Shown in pieces: positions 1 to 19,659 of a stretch of DNA of 64,000 bases. The stretch spans positions 14,045,125 through 14,109,124 of the forward strand of contig CM075862.1 of NCBI GenBank assembly GCA_037975125.1, written 5' to 3'. How positions within the stretch are numbered: position 1 is the stretch's first letter; the number at the start of each line of letters is the position of its first letter. The position numbers and the translations under genes are program-made. A model generated the notes under the pieces. That model saw only the letters and a list, made by a program, of their open reading frames with translations. It ran no database searches and had not been told where the DNA came from. Source of the stretch: Latrodectus hesperus (Eukaryota > Arthropoda > Arachnida > Araneae > Theridiidae).

Positions 1-2284
1 TTGCTAAAAATACAATTAAATTTTTCAGAGCAACATATATTGTTCTTTCATTTATGAGAAAAATATTCCTATTACTCATAATTTTTATCAATAATTAAGT
101 TTTATTTTTGTTTCTTCAATGGAAATTTACAATCGCATTTCACATAAATCGAGATATTTAAAAGTAATTCTAAATGAAGGATTCTAGATCATAATATTGT
201 TTCAAGGGAAATTATATTGATATATCAAACTATAAATGTGTAAAATGTTTAAATAAGTGTAAAAATGCGTGCATTCCAATATACTTTTTCTTAAATTTAT
301 TTGAAACGAATAGATGTCTGAATTCATTGTTTTATAAAGTAAATTATTCTTATTTCAAATATAAAATGTATCCAAGTAAGTTTCTTAAGCAAAATTGAAC
401 TTATTTTAATAATAATTTTCCTTATAAACATTTTGTCAATGTTTTTATGAAAATAAGTTTCAACATTCCGTTTCTTCGATGGTATTCTCGGTTACAAGAT
501 CTACAACCACTGGTTTTTCTGTCGAAATTAATTTTTCAGTATTTTGGAAAAAATAAACATAGAATTTAGTTTCATTGCTGAGATAAAATACAATTTAAAT
601 ATGATGAGTAATTTGGCAAAAATAAGAATGCTGAATACTATTAGGGATACTGTTCTGGAAGGAGAATAATTTCTAGAAACATTCTGAAGGTTTTAAAATT
701 GCATATTTCAAGTACAATATCAAATAATTATAATGGATATTTCAAAATGAATTATATAACTTCCGAATTCCCTGAAATGAGAGCTTCAAAATGTAACATT
801 TTCCTCACATTTTCATGGTTTTTAATATTTTTAGTAATGTATTTTAAAGGGAAATTTTGATAAAATATTTTGATATACGTATTCATAATTTACATATTAA
901 GTTTCTTTTCAGCTCTAATGCTTTCTTAACAGAGTTATCATTAAATGGATAAGCAAGGATGAGAAATGATAACTATAAATGAATAAAATAATATTTCCTA
1001 CTTTTGGAGGTACTGCAACTTTTTCTAAAAATTTTGACTACAATTGTTGAAGCTATGATGAATCTGTATTGCCACATGTACGTCACAAACTACATAGTGA
1101 AAAAAGAAATAAAGCAAATAAAGCTTTTAATGGTAAAAAAGAGGCTTAAACGTAATCTAGAGTTGGACAAAGGAAATTTGGGCTGTATCCAAAAATCCCC
1201 CCTCACGCAGACATTTATAGTGACTTTTTCGTAGACTTCAATAATATTTTAGTAGTTAAAAGAAGTCGGGCAACATTAAATAAAACAAACAATTTTAAGC
1301 AGTTTCACAATTTTGTATAATTCAAAATTCTTTTTTAATGTGTATTTATTTAACATTCTTTTACTGAAGTTCTAAAACAATCACTAGTACTTTCTGCTAT
1401 ATTTTAAAGGTAAATAGCGTATTAAAATGTTATGTGTTTCATTAACTATCAGCAACATATTTTGTATTGAAATTACTTGTAAATATTTTGTTGTATCCTT
1501 TTTTTACTGGCGTGAAACTCGCCTTTTCTTGTTTTTGTCTTATGTTGCAATTGGTGATATTTAATTTGAAATTAATAATACCATTTGACAACTTTATCAC
1601 GTGTGTGATAAGAAATGCGGCTTTATGTTAAATTTTTCTTGCACATAGAGAACTGATTTAAATTGTTTATTTGAAACAAGTAATAAAATATTATGCAGCT
1701 CATTAAATGGTAAAAATATTCGAATAATAATTTAAGTAATTTAATGTATTATATAGAATTGTTTATTTTATCGCTATTCTAAATAATAAGCACAGTTTAG
1801 TTTTAATTAATAAGCTCAGAAAAAGATTTGTGCGATAAAAAATATAAATGTAATGCACAAGTAAACGAAAACAGGAAAAATAGAACAATTAAATGATATT
1901 CTGCATTAAGAGTTATTTTATGTAAATATGTTAACAATAAAAAACTTTACATATAAGCTAAATGTTAATTTTTTTTTTCAATCAAACTATGAAAGTTTAT
2001 TCAGAGTGATTAAATACATCCCTTAAAAATTTCGAATTAAGGAGACGTACATTTTAATACAACAAATAGATCTCATTTAGTGAAAAAGAGACATGAGAAA
2101 AATTTATGGTTTTGTACTTGGCTTTCGATTGTTTTTTCTGAATAACTTTATTTTAATTGAATTTTATAAAGGGGAAAAAATAAATTTTTGCAGCAATTTT
2201 CTCTAAAATATTATTTTTGAGGGAGAGAAAATTATTAAAGTACAACTTAATATAGTTGTACTTTAATTTCTCGAAAAACAAAGA
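1..2284. other. A+T-rich non-coding stretch
   Basis: No gene or repeat boundary recognised. The longest open frame (76 codons at 1004-1234, plus strand) has no recognisable domain, and its neighbourhood is as A+T-rich as the rest. Homopolymer A and T runs are common. I treat the stretch as intergenic or intronic. Confidence 0.6.
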
Positions 2285-2697
2285 AAAAATTAAAAATTTA
2301 AATCATCCTTGCCGTTTTAAACTAATCATAAAATGCATGTTTTGTCTTTTCTTTTTCTCTCTCATTTTGCTTTTACTTCTGTATTATTTTCAGCGTGTTA
2401 AATTTTGGAAGTAATATCTCTAAAGATTTGAAAATTTGAAGATTGATTATTTAGAGCAACAGGTAATTTTTATGATTTTGAAAACTTTTACAAAAATAAA
2501 AAAATTAAATTAGAGAAAAACTTCTTTATTACTGGTAAATATTATGAATGGATTTTTTTCTCATCAACGACGTCACTCAGATTTTCGACGGAGAACTTCG
2601 CCTTGTCTGCTGCCACTCGAAGAATCGGCAGGAAGCAAATGCGTCGACAAATCAGATTTACAACACCGCCTCAGTACAATGCGAGCGACTTTATATA
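2285..2697 (-). repeat. Interspersed repeat R1, copy A (diverged)
   Basis: This stretch shares two blocks with 19,765-20,130 and 37,141-37,520. The first is a left block with the motif AAATCATCCTTGCCG followed by TTTAAACTAA. The second is a right block with AACTTCGCCTTGTCTGCTGC and CTCGAAGAAT, then a CGACAAATC-type segment. About 180 bp in the middle are not alignable by eye. Unlike the other two copies, it lacks the terminal TGACGTCA plus CCAAT pair. The short open frames overlapping it are by-products. Class is unknown: no terminal inverted repeat or target duplication was found. Orientation follows the strand on which the CRE end would come first. Confidence 0.6.
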
Positions 2698-2731
2698 GAT
2701 TATATTATCTCCAAAATTATAAAGTTATTCT

Positions 2732-2784
2732 TATATATATATATATATACATATATATATACGTACATACATAGGTATATATAT
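2732..2784. repeat. Interrupted (TA)n/(TACA)n microsatellite
   Basis: TA dinucleotides are broken by CATA, CGTA and CATAGG steps directly beyond R1 copy A. The interruptions suggest an old, no longer pure tract. Confidence 0.85.
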
Positions 2785-2819
2785 CTTACACTTTTATTTA
2801 CGTTTAAACAAAAATAGAT

Positions 2820-7785
<4,966 letters not shown>

Positions 7786-7789
7786 ATTT

Positions 7790-8255
7790 TCCCCATTCTG
7801 AAACGTTAGTTCACTGCCCCTACCTCTCTGGCTCTTTCTGGGACTTCTCTTCAGTTGTCTTTAGAAACATCTTCTTATTGGTAATGATAATTGCGGTTAC
7901 ATTAAATGTGCTTAGATTAATTATTTTTGATATACTGGGATTTCTTTATCTCTTTCTCGTTGTTCTAAATGGGGTGCAATTAATAGATTAGTAAAACTAT
8001 CGTTCTTGTTAAATGAAAATTGCTAGTTCAGCTCCTACCATTTAGAATTTTCTTGGAACCTTTCTCCGGGACTTGTTGTTCCTTAGAAACATCTTACTGG
8101 TAGTAAGGATTACGATTATTTTAAGCTTTTAGACTAGTATACTTTTGATATACTGTGATTTTCCTATCGTTTTCTCATAGCTCTAAATGGGGTAGCAGTT
8201 ACTGGAATGCTAAAACTGTCGTTCGTATGAAATGAAAATAGTTCCACCTCGTTCC
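7790..8255. repeat. Tandem duplication of a ~225-bp unit
   Basis: Two adjacent diverged copies share, in the same order, TTAGAAACATCTT (near 7860 and 8082), a TTTTGATATACTG block (near 7925 and 8146) and CTAAATGGGGT (near 7965 and 8190), followed by a TAAAACTNTCGTTC block. Offsets of 221-226 bp show a local duplication with small indels. An 86-codon hydrophobic open frame covers only unit 1 and is broken in unit 2, so it is probably not a gene. Confidence 0.75.
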
Positions 8256-8689
8256 AACGGGAAAAACTACCAACCAATAAATTGATAAATTGCCAATTGA
8301 TATTCATAAATCAGACCTTTAAATTTTTATCTTCTGTAATTCTCATGTTGAGATTTTGTAAACATAGCATCAATTTTGGCATCGATATATACATATAAAT
8401 ATATATAATATTCTCACTAAATGTTCTGGAGGATGCAAATTTTTTGACTATTATTAACAGGTATAATATAGTACTATGATGATCATAATATAAAGATTAA
8501 ATTATTCTGTTAAAATTTTTACTTATTTGGCATCACGAATAATTTTAGTATTTTTTCATAGTTCTTTAGATTAGAAACTCTCTATGAAAGAGAGGTTTAT
8601 TAATTTTGTTCTCACATACGGGTGTAATTAGATGCGCAATATTAGATTACTTCTTTAGGCATCATCCATACTAGAGAGTTACACCTAGA

Positions 8690-8850
8690 CTCCATTAAAG
8701 GGTTATATCGGACTTTATTAATAAAGTGGGTGACCCGAGCAACTGGAACTAGGAAACATTGGGTTTGGAGTTAGTGGTACAAAATGCTGATAAAAGCAGA
8801 GGTGCCCAATGACATACAAACCCAACTCTAGAAGAAGAAGAAGAAGAGAT
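8690..8850 (+). repeat. Degenerate SINE-like fragment with (GAA)n tail
   Basis: The segment ends in CCCAACTCTAGAAGAAGAAG, which resembles the CCCAACTC-plus-simple-repeat 3' ends of the SINEs at 14,692 and 54,124. The tRNA-like head is not clearly preserved, so this could be a 3' fragment of that family or of another one. Confidence 0.35.
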
Positions 8851-9117
8851 GCGCAATATAATTTTGGTTGTGAAGAATACTAGATAGTTTCTTATTTGCA
8901 AACAAATTTAGCTGTCTCATAAATATTTCTTTCAAAAGAGACGCCATGTAATCGATAGCCATAGTTTTGAAGTGTGTTTCAGGTATTAAACAATACTAAA
9001 CACTCACAGAATAAGGATACTGATTGGCTGAACTAAGTTTGAATTGGTTCTGACTAATTACATTTCAAAGAATTTGGTATTAATGTTTACACTAGGAGCA
9101 TTTACAAGCATCCACTC

Positions 9118-10330
<1,213 letters not shown>

Positions 10331-10421
<91 letters not shown>
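10331..10421. repeat. (TA)n microsatellite, ~45 units
   Basis: A pure AT/TA tract of 91 bp, about 300 bp from the 33-bp minisatellite. Confidence 0.96.
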
Positions 10422-10423
<2 letters not shown>

Positions 10424-10714
10424 TTATTTTCTTTATATATATTCATTTTATAATTTAATTGGAGGAATCTTAAAAATTCTCTTTAATAATAAAAAATTAA
10501 GGTAGTTAAAAATGTTTCAAGAATATATTTATTTTACATGAAAATATATTTTTATTAATATTTCCCTTTTTCAATCTCTTATAAGTTAGAGAGTTCTAGA
10601 AAAATGTCAAAAATATGGCGTTTAAATCCTGATATATACAATATATACAATTGTAAAAACCATGAAATGAATGCAAAAAATATATAAATTTCCCTGAACT
10701 AAATATCATTAAAA

Positions 10715-11030
10715 AAATTTCCATGAACAAATATGAGAAAATATGTAAATTTCTACCAACTGCATAAGAGAAAATATGCGAATTTCTATCAACTGTATAA
10801 GAGAAAATATGTAAATTTCTATCAACTGTATAAGAGAAAATATGTAAATTTCTACCAACAGTATGAGAGAAAATATGTAAAGTTCTATCAACTGTAAAAG
10901 AGAAAATATGTAAATTTTTGCCAACTGCATAAGAGAAAATATGTAAATTTTTGCCAACTGCATAAGAGAAAATATGTAAATTTCCATAGATCGAATATCA
11001 GAAAATATGTGCATTTCTATGATCTAAATA
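10715..11030. repeat. 33-bp minisatellite, about nine units
   Basis: The unit reads approximately AAGAGAAAATATGTAAATTT followed by a variable CTATCAACTGTAT part. Period 33 is a multiple of three, so the minus strand stays open for 101 codons as an 11-residue repeat of the IYIFSLIQLIE type. Outer units are more diverged than central ones, as expected from unequal exchange. I do not think the frame is a gene: there is no start context, no neighbouring exon, and the outer units are decayed. Confidence 0.88.
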
Positions 11031-14000
11031 TAGGAAACAATTTGTTGATAAAGTAATAAATTTTTAATGCAGAAAACTTAACACTGAACAGTTATAATTC
11101 ATTAGCTTCCATTTAGATTTCATTTCAAGACACACTAAGTTTATAAAATTGATATTTTATTATTTTAGATAAAAATAAATAACATTAATAATTGTGAATA
11201 ATATTGAATTAATCACAAAGAAACCATACTTATTCGGTATATTAAATTGATTATTTGTAGTAATATTCAGAGTATTATTTAAAATAACTATGTAGCCAGT
11301 AAACAAATCATCATTAAAAATACAATGGATTGCTGAAGAAGAAAGTTTAATGTGTGCTCAGTATTTAATAACTTATTACTAAAATATTTTCTTAAGCTTT
11401 CCCCATTTCATTCGATTTGATTTTAGGTTATCGGTACCTGAAATCTCACTTGGTAAAATACAAAACAGATTGTGAAATCTAAAAAAAAAAGTAAACATTT
11501 TTATTTTTCAAAAACTTTAATTTTCTCTCGAAAACTATGCACATATCTTTTGCTGAAAGCTACTACCCTCAAAAACTGTTAGACTAGTCTCCCTTAGTTA
11601 CTTTATAAAATTAAGTTATTTACATTGTTACATTTTTATTGTTATTTCGAAATTAAATCTAGATGAAGAAAATCATAGGGAAATAAAATTATGAATCCTT
11701 TAACTTAGCAAAATATTTTCTTTCTAATATTTATGAAAAGACTACATTGACCATATCTTAAATTAAGATATATCAGTGTGGTTCGCATACCTTAGCTCAA
11801 AAATATACTTGTATACATTCCAATATTTATTCGGATTAAATAAAATAATATCGATTTCAAAGAATGTAGAAACACCTTTTGGATAAATTGGGAATTCTTT
11901 CAATTTTTTTTCTGGAAAAAGTTCTAACAATTATATTTGTAACTTAAGTCTCTTTCTCTCTCTCTCATCCACAGGTGTTTTTGGAATAATATCTGCAAGA
12001 TCACAAATTCGACATCGAAACATCAATATTAGTCCATATTCAAGCTTATACTTATTTTGTAACAAATAAAAATACTTTCCTGCCAATGTTAAGTTCTCTA
12101 TAATATTTTATCTTAAATCTATTTGTATTTAGATATCAAGCATATTAAAATTGTAACGAAACTTTTTACCTCGTCAAAGCTTCATAAATTACAAGCATTT
12201 TGAGAAGAAACTGTACTAATAATTTTGCATTAGTATTTTTATCCAACACAAAACATTCGTCAGTATTTTATTTATTAATGGGTTAATGACATTATCTTTA
12301 GACAATACAATTTACATTTCATGAATTTCATGCTATTTTATTACATTCATTTTATAATTTTATAATTTCACAAACCATCTTCACTAATTATTCGCAAACA
12401 ATCATTCATTTATTAATTCTTAATTACTTTCACGACTGAAAAGTTGAAGACTCAAATCCAAGCCATTCAAAATGGAGCGTGCTAGTAGACAATACATGTT
12501 TCGATTAATTTCATTGCATCTAATGATTCTCCGTTAATGTGGTGTGAAAGTCAGAGAACTAAGCATGACGTCAAGTATCTACCTTTGCCTTCTATGTGAA
12601 TGATTCAAAAAATTATGGTTCAATATATCTAAACGTGTATTGAACGTATCTTTAGTAATTAATTGCTTTGCTTTCAGTTTTAAATATTGCAAGTACAATA
12701 AACTACTGATTGTCTACTTTACGTATCTACGATGTCTTAGTTCCATAAAAAATTGTTTTAATTCTTCAAAGAAAGAAGTATTTCAAATTAATGAAATGTT
12801 TTAATTGTTTATAAAACAATAAATCTTTAAATTTGTAAAAGGGGAATAATTTTATTAACTGTCAAATATAATAAAGTTTTATATTATCTATTGTGTGTGT
12901 AAATTGTTCAAACATATGTTTATGATGATTTGTTCACTTCATTCAAAATTCGTGAATTTTCTGAGAAATCTACTTATTCAAATAACAGGGCTACTTTTTT
13001 ATCATGGATGTTTGTGAGATGATTATACATAAATATCTGTCTAACACCAGGCTGAATTACTTTACTTAAAATGAACTCGGCTTTATCACATATAATTATT
13101 AATGTTCACTTATTAAATTTGAAATTTTGCATCACAGCAAAATATTTAGCTAAGTTAGCAGCCATTGGTTTATCATTTTGAATTCGAATCCCATTTTTCG
13201 CATTGATACTTAAAGTAATTCGGAATCCAAATTAAATAGTAAGTTGTGGTCTATATAATGATCCCCTATGTGCAAAAAAATGTCCAAAGAGGGACAAACC
13301 AGCATAATTTTAAATTCGAATTTATAAAGTATGCAACCCACACAACTAAGACTTAAGCTTTAAAACGCAATTTTATGCCGGTGATCATATACTTCGTAGA
13401 GTTACTGCGTACAATGAAATTAAATTTTTTGGTGTTGTGGATAAATATGTACCGTGAAATGGGTCCATAACAGTTCATATAAACCACCCCTTATTTTGGC
13501 GAAAAATTCGACTATACATGTTGACGATAAACTCTAATTTCTGGTAACCCTATATTTGTATAGCTTTTGTGTAATATCCATCTTATTAGTCCCATCTTTG
13601 CACCTATCTTGGAGTCAAAAAAAATCGCCAAAGAATCAAGGGGTACCCGATCGTTAACTTTCACCGAATCAAAATCTCAATTTTGAAAAATTTATAACAT
13701 AACAACTGAATTTCATTATAGCTCATTGAAATATCTATTTTGATAAGCATGTGTGTGGTTAAATCATGACATATGGCATTTCTTCTACAAAATTCATAGT
13801 CTAGAATCATTCCTAACATATTCCCTTTGGAAAATTTATAAGGGCGAAAACTTACTTCCTTTGAAAGAGAAATGTTTTGTTTGACTTCAAATGTCAGGAT
13901 GACCAGATACGGGTATTTCTTATTTCTGTGTGCGAACAAAATCCTCAAAGTCAACAAGGTACTTTCAGAAAGAATTCTGAAGATTAAATCTAGAGTTTAA

Positions 14001-14691
14001 TGGGGGATAATATAAATATATATTATTTATTTAATCGTTACGGATTCACTGAAAGTTTTGTGGACACTTGTAAAATTACAAATAGATAGTCTCCTTTTAT
14101 TTCCGTCTAGTTTATTATTTATAGAATCCTTTTAAGTAACAGGTTTTATCTTCTTAGTAAAATCTATACGAATTCGAAATAAATTTAAAATAAAAGCTTT
14201 AATCACCAAAAAAAATGGATTTAGAATATTTTAAGATTGAAAATGAGAATGAGGATATAATGGTTATATATATATATATATTTATTTAATATCATTTGGA
14301 TAACGTGCATTCGGTTAGTTAAAAACAATGCTTTATTTTATTTTGTTTTTCAGGAAATAGGAGACTTCTTCTGTACAGTTTGAAATAAAATTGTAAGTAA
14401 ATCGTTGTTAGTTTTTTACCGCTAGTAGCCATATTCAAACTCTGATTTGGGAACTGAATGGTTAGTTCTTTAATTATCTGTTCAACAGGTTTTGAGTGCA
14501 ATTGTGTTCACAAACATCGTTGTTTGTAACGTTCGAAATAACTTCAGTTCTAATTGAATTAGCTCTAGTATGTAAGAAAATTCTGTAGACTAATGACAAA
14601 ATGAATTTGTCTAAAACCGCGTATTATTTTACATAACTAATAATATTTAAAGCAATATTTTTTTTTAATTTATGACAATCTCCGCAGAGTG
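11031..14691. other. A+T-rich stretch without recognised genes
   Basis: About 3.7 kb. A CT run lies near 11,950-11,968. A 98-codon minus-strand frame (13,661-13,957) has no domain I recognise; it sits in slightly more G+C-rich sequence (13,240-13,970) that may be old mobile-element debris, but no terminal repeats were found. A short TA run is at 14,262-14,281. Confidence 0.45.
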
Positions 14692-14973
14692 AGGGCCACA
14701 GTAGCCTAGTTGGTTAGGGTTGGTTTCATTATCGGTAAGTAGTGAATTCAAATCTCAGAATTCACCCGAAGATTCGTCATGTTCTCTAAAGGTGGTGAGA
14801 CACATTAAATAAGCAGGGGTGGCAATGCTCTCCAAGTGAAATGATACCTCTAGGGTGGTAGATCAAGTATTTGGGGGGGGTCTTCTGCTTTTTCCTGCTT
14901 TTAAATTACTCCCACCCGACTGCATCTAACTCGTAGAGCCCAACTCAGAGAAGCGTAAGTGCAACAACAACAA
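14692..14973 (+). mobile_element. tRNA-derived SINE, family S3 (CAA tail)
   Basis: The head carries an RNA polymerase III A-box-like TAGCCTAGTTGGTTAGGG and a weak B-box-like GAATTCAAATCTC about 45 bp further. The body has the family signature ACCCGAAGATTCGTCATGTT, then AAGTGAAATGATACCTCTAG, and the 3' part has AGAGCCCAACTC followed by (CAA)n. The same modules occur at 54,124 (best copy), 26,837, and reversed at 41,460 and 44,560. It contains an eight-G run at 14,873-14,880. No clear target duplication was found. It would depend on a LINE reverse transcriptase supplied elsewhere. Confidence 0.75.
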
Positions 14974-15346
14974 TTTAGGAAAGATTTTCACAATTACTAT
15001 TTTCGATTCATCAACTGTTCTTAGCGATAAACTAACTTTAAGAAAATATTTGTGATGGACTTAGTAGTTGGGCATTCAGTAGTGATGTAATGCAATAGTA
15101 CTTCGAGATATGTTTCATTTTCTTATAGTGACTTTTAGAGTCAAAATTAAATTTTGGTAATTTTTAATAGGAATGCTTCTTTTATGCTTTATAATATCCA
15201 AACCTTTATTAATCTGCTTTATAATATTTACGTAATATTAAAGAAATTATTAAAATCATAAAAAGAGTAATAAATCATTGTCTTCATAGTGTAAGTAACA
15301 TTATTTACCATGTAGACAGATTTATGATGATAAGATTACTTTTCTG

Positions 15347-15876
15347 GGTACTTTTCCGTTTCGCCGGCGCAAATCTCGCCAAGCGAAAATTAAGTCGCTA
15401 ATTGGCGACAACTCACAGTATACACATAAAAATTCTTTAATTTATTTATTTAATTGTTGTTCTCGTGTTCACGCTATGCGTGGAATGATGGGTGCCAGAG
15501 CCTCAATTTATTTACTAATTATATTAGATTACAATTTATCGGGTGATGCATATTTTAGAATCTTATTATTATTTTTTTTACATATTATTTTATGTGAATT
15601 TGTTACGATTATTATTTTTTAAGATATATTTTTAAAATCCGTTTTTTTTTCTATAGAGATTTCATGAAATTATTAAATTTGTATATATATAGCAAAATAG
15701 TATAAAATTATGAAATGGAAAAAAAAAGGAGTCGAAATAAAGTCGTTGACAATAAAAGGCCGTCACATGTTTTGGAAACTTAGCAGTAAAAGGTTACCAG
15801 CACAGATTTCCCTCTAACGCCGGTTGTATAATTTTTGGCGACTTTATCGCCTGCGCCGGCGAAACGGAAATGTACC
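15347..15876. mobile_element. Non-autonomous DNA transposon (MITE), 530 bp, 8-bp duplication
   Basis: Terminal inverted repeats of about 25 bp start GGTAC(T/A)TTTCCGTTTCGC and run into the palindromic CGCCGGCGC; one mismatch was seen (15,347-15,371 against 15,852-15,876). Perfect 8-bp direct repeats CTTTTCTG flank it (15,339-15,346 and 15,877-15,884). Inside both arms are further GGCGAC/TCGCC words. There is no coding capacity. An 8-bp duplication with ends beginning GG fits Merlin; hAT also makes 8-bp duplications, but its ends usually begin CAG. The superfamily is therefore an inference. Confidence 0.85.
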
Positions 15877-16727
15877 CTTTTCTGTTATCATGAGATTTTA
15901 GCAAAAAACTGTCATCAGAATCGTTGCCAAATATTTTGTCAAATTCTATATTAAGTTCAGGAAATAGACATCTTTTATCAGAAAACCGTTTGGTAAAATA
16001 AATTTCCTTTTTATTCTGTAACTGTAATTTCTAATGAATAGTAATTTCTGCAACTGTAATATTGTAATTATAATAATATCCATAACAGCAAACTATTTTG
16101 CTACTGGGGAATGTCTATAAAAACTAAGAATATTTTATGATTATTTTTATACTTTGAATTTTCCGACTAGCAGGGAAGATTTGGCTACATTTGAAACTCG
16201 GTATCGATGAAAAAATATATTTTCATTGTATTTCAAAGTGTACTATTTAGAACACAGAAGGAGTTAAACAAAAAAGGGGAATACTTTTCTCGTATCAGGA
16301 CCAGATTCATCGCCAAATATTTTGCTGAAATCACCAGGAAATTCCATAAGTGACTTAAAAAAACAGGAGCAATACTTGCAGAATTAATTTCAATTCAATT
16401 TCAATTATGAGTGAAAAAATCCTTTATACTGTTGGTGATTATTTTTGTGCTTCGAATTTTCAGCTAAGTATTTAAGATACGTTAACACCTGAATCTAGTT
16501 TGGTGTCAGTAAAAAACTATAAACATGCATTTATTAGTACTAAGCTTCTGTTATCAAATAATAATATATCCGTTGTAAGTAAAACATTTAATGAATATAA
16601 TTCTCAAGGGGTATCAAAAACGTCATCATAAACTGTTCATCTTTTTTTCAATTCCTACTATTAGTTCACACTCTTCCTATATACATCTTGTTCAAATTTT
16701 CAGTTGTTTATAAAATACATTTTATTC

Positions 16728-16938
16728 GGCATAGATGCCTTATCATCCAAGATTCCAAATTCTGAATTTAGTGATGTTTCGGCTGATTTATATATCTAGC
16801 AACTTGGTTTTTATTACGTCATAGAATTATGCAGAAAATTTTATTTTGCTATCCTCGTATTTACGTCATTGCGCACGTCATTTCTTCATCGCCAAAAAAT
16901 TCAGAATTTGGCATCCTGGCTTATACGGCATCTATGCC
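16728..16938. mobile_element. MITE family M2, copy 1
   Basis: Inverted ends read GGCATAGATGCC then TAT and CCA, continuing into CCAAATTCTGAATT on both arms. The interior is shared in order with copy 2 at 21,341: TATATCT near the left arm, TTTTTATTACGTCA, AATTATGCAGAAAATT, TATTTACGTCAT and TTCTTCATCGCCAAAAAATT. The terminal 12 bp is itself a palindrome (GGCAT-AG-ATGCC). Flanks TTTATTC and TTTCATTC may be a decayed duplication. A 62-codon open frame starting within it is chance. Confidence 0.85.
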
Positions 16939-19654
16939 TTTCATTCATCCAATCAAGTTCAAATAAATTTTTCGAAACTTGTATTTTATATTAGAATGCT
17001 TTTGGCTCACATTGAAACAAATAGCATCTATTAATAAAATGTAAACTTAAAGTGCATGACAATTGATGTTAATACAGTTTTTTAAATATTAATTCATTAA
17101 AAATTTAATTATATAATTTTAGCTTTATATGGGAGAGTAAAATATTTTTTGTTGACTTAAGTAGAAATTGGCCTTAATTTTTTTTTCATATTACCATAAT
17201 TTAGTTATTGTCCTTTAAACTATAATTGATTATAGTCATAATTACATCCCTTGTTTAATTTTATCTAATAACAATAATCGTTCGTTTGATTCTGTTACTT
17301 TGTTTCCCTGTTAGTGCTCCTTTTTAATATGAACTTGTTTTTATAGCTTACATAACATACTGTATTAAAATTATTTGATATTGTTGCTTAATATCCATCA
17401 ATATTTTATCAACCTATCTACTAAGAGAAAATATTCTACTCGCAATAGATAAACTTAAATATGAAAAGTAATTTAATTTACTAAGAAGCATATATTTATT
17501 GTTAGTATTCTATTCTTTTTTTATTCAATATTGACTTGGTAATCTAATAAGTCAGAATGCGATAAAATGTCAAAAAAGATTTTTTAAACTAAAACCATTC
17601 CTTATTAGATTTTATATCATTCAAAAATTCTGAATTGAATTTTCTATTGAAAAAAGTTTATCGAAAGGAGGAATTTAAACTAGAAGACTAAATAAAATAA
17701 GAAAAGAACAACAATATGTAATATTTCTTTCGGCTCAGAAATTAAAAGATGCTACTCCTTATTCCAATTTTACTAATTACAATGCAAGATGTATAATTTT
17801 TTTCATAATTATGATTCTTCAAAGTTAAAGTGTCTAACATATTTGAAAATAAAAGCAGAAAAGAGCAGTCATTAAATAATAAAGGAAAGAGAATGAATCA
17901 GCAAACTTTGTGAAAGTTCACCCAAAAATGCCTTGACGGAAAAATCTATGCAAAACTAATTTCAGGTGAAAATGGTTTGAGACCAGTGAGCCACATCTGC
18001 CATTTTTCTGTGGACGTGTCAGATTTTTGGAAGCGTTTATTTGCGTACTAAATTATGTAAAATATATTTAATAACTACAGCTTTTTTAAAAATCTGTCAA
18101 GAATTAAAAAATCTTTATCTATATTTAATTTATTACTAGAAAACTAAGTTATCTAAATTAAAATAATTCATATCTTTTGATATTATAATATATTGCTTGT
18201 ATATGAGTTAACTGTGGAAAACTCTTTTTTATTTTAGGCTATATATATTTAATTTTATTTACTTACATATTTATTACTTATGTTTGTTCCTAGTTCAAAT
18301 GATTAATGGCAGCAAGCCCTAAATACCGAAAAAACTGAAGGTAAAATTTTTCCACTCAGTGAGAATTTACCATAATAATTAATCTTATTGCTAACTATTT
18401 CATATTTTTCGCCAACCCAAACTTAGATCCGAAATTTCGCAAACCAGCCTGATTTCGAATTTTTAATATTGTGAACAGAGAATTTTAAACTGAGTTTTCA
18501 GTTATAGAATTCTACGAGAAATTCAAAAAAAAAATTCTAGAGAAATTTTAAAACAGAATTCTAAAAGAAATATTCAGTCGGAAGTCTAAAAGAAATCTCT
18601 CCAAACAAAATTTTACAAAATAATTTAACAAATTTTAAAAATAAAACATTTTTTTTAAAATTTAAGAGTTATCGAATTTCCAGTAAAATTTTTAGGACAT
18701 CTAAATTTGCCACGTCACAGAAGCGCAGAGGAATCACGCTCACGATGAAACTCATCTTACGACATTTTGATATAGTGATTTACAAACGTGGCTTATTTGT
18801 CAACAGCAGGAAGGGTGTCTATTATGTACTATTAGCGAAACTGTGTACTATTTTGCAAAAAAAAAAATGAAAAAGTAAGAAAAAAAAGAAAAAAATGCAT
18901 AGGAAAAGACATTAATCGAAATCACTTATTATTAACTTACTTCTCCATAAGGTGCACAATTTAATTTTTTTCAAGATAATTTACATTTACTAGAAAATAA
19001 AATTAATTTTATAAAGTGACAAAAAATATCTATTCTTAGAACAAACGATCTTTTCTATATTTTTAGACTGGTTAGATTATGTCATTGCAATACGTTTCCG
19101 GTTGCCTATTTCGGCCGACCTGAACATTAATTTCATAATTAACCGTACCATAACTTTGAATCCTTATCTACTATGTTCTCTCCTTGCTACACATAGGTGT
19201 TAATTTTAATGTGTCACCATTTTAATCTTACTACAATAATTTTCGGTTGGAGAAAACTGTTTTTACAAAGATAAAGTTTTTTTGGTACCTAGATAAGGTT
19301 TTCATAAAATGGCACACACGCACACAACAAGTTGGATATTAATTAAGGCCAAATTTAAAACATCATGGGACCAACATTTCTAAAAAGATGTTGCTATAAA
19401 AAATCGAATTTCTTCCAGGTAGGAAATTCTTAGTTGGCTTACGCAACTGCAATTGATTGTTATAAATTTCCCCCGAATACTAACTCCACTTAACCGTTTG
19501 AAAAATTTGATAACAAAATTGATAAGTTGATTTAAGAAAAATGTAAACTAAAATTTTTGACTATGTTTGGCAGGATTCTATTAGCATCCACATCTTAGAT
19601 AAAGAAATCCATCTTAGATCCAGAGAGAAAAAATTAATGCAGAACCAAAAAATT
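16939..19654. other. A+T-rich stretch without genes
   Basis: No reading frame over 60 codons and no recognisable element. Around 18,500-18,660 there is a loosely repeated AGAAATT/GAATTCTA pattern that looks like low-complexity drift. Confidence 0.5.
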
Positions 19655-19659
19655 AAAAG

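Noticed and set aside
10709..11014. 101-codon repetitive hydrophobic protein
   Set aside because: It is produced by a 33-bp minisatellite with eroded edge units and no gene context.
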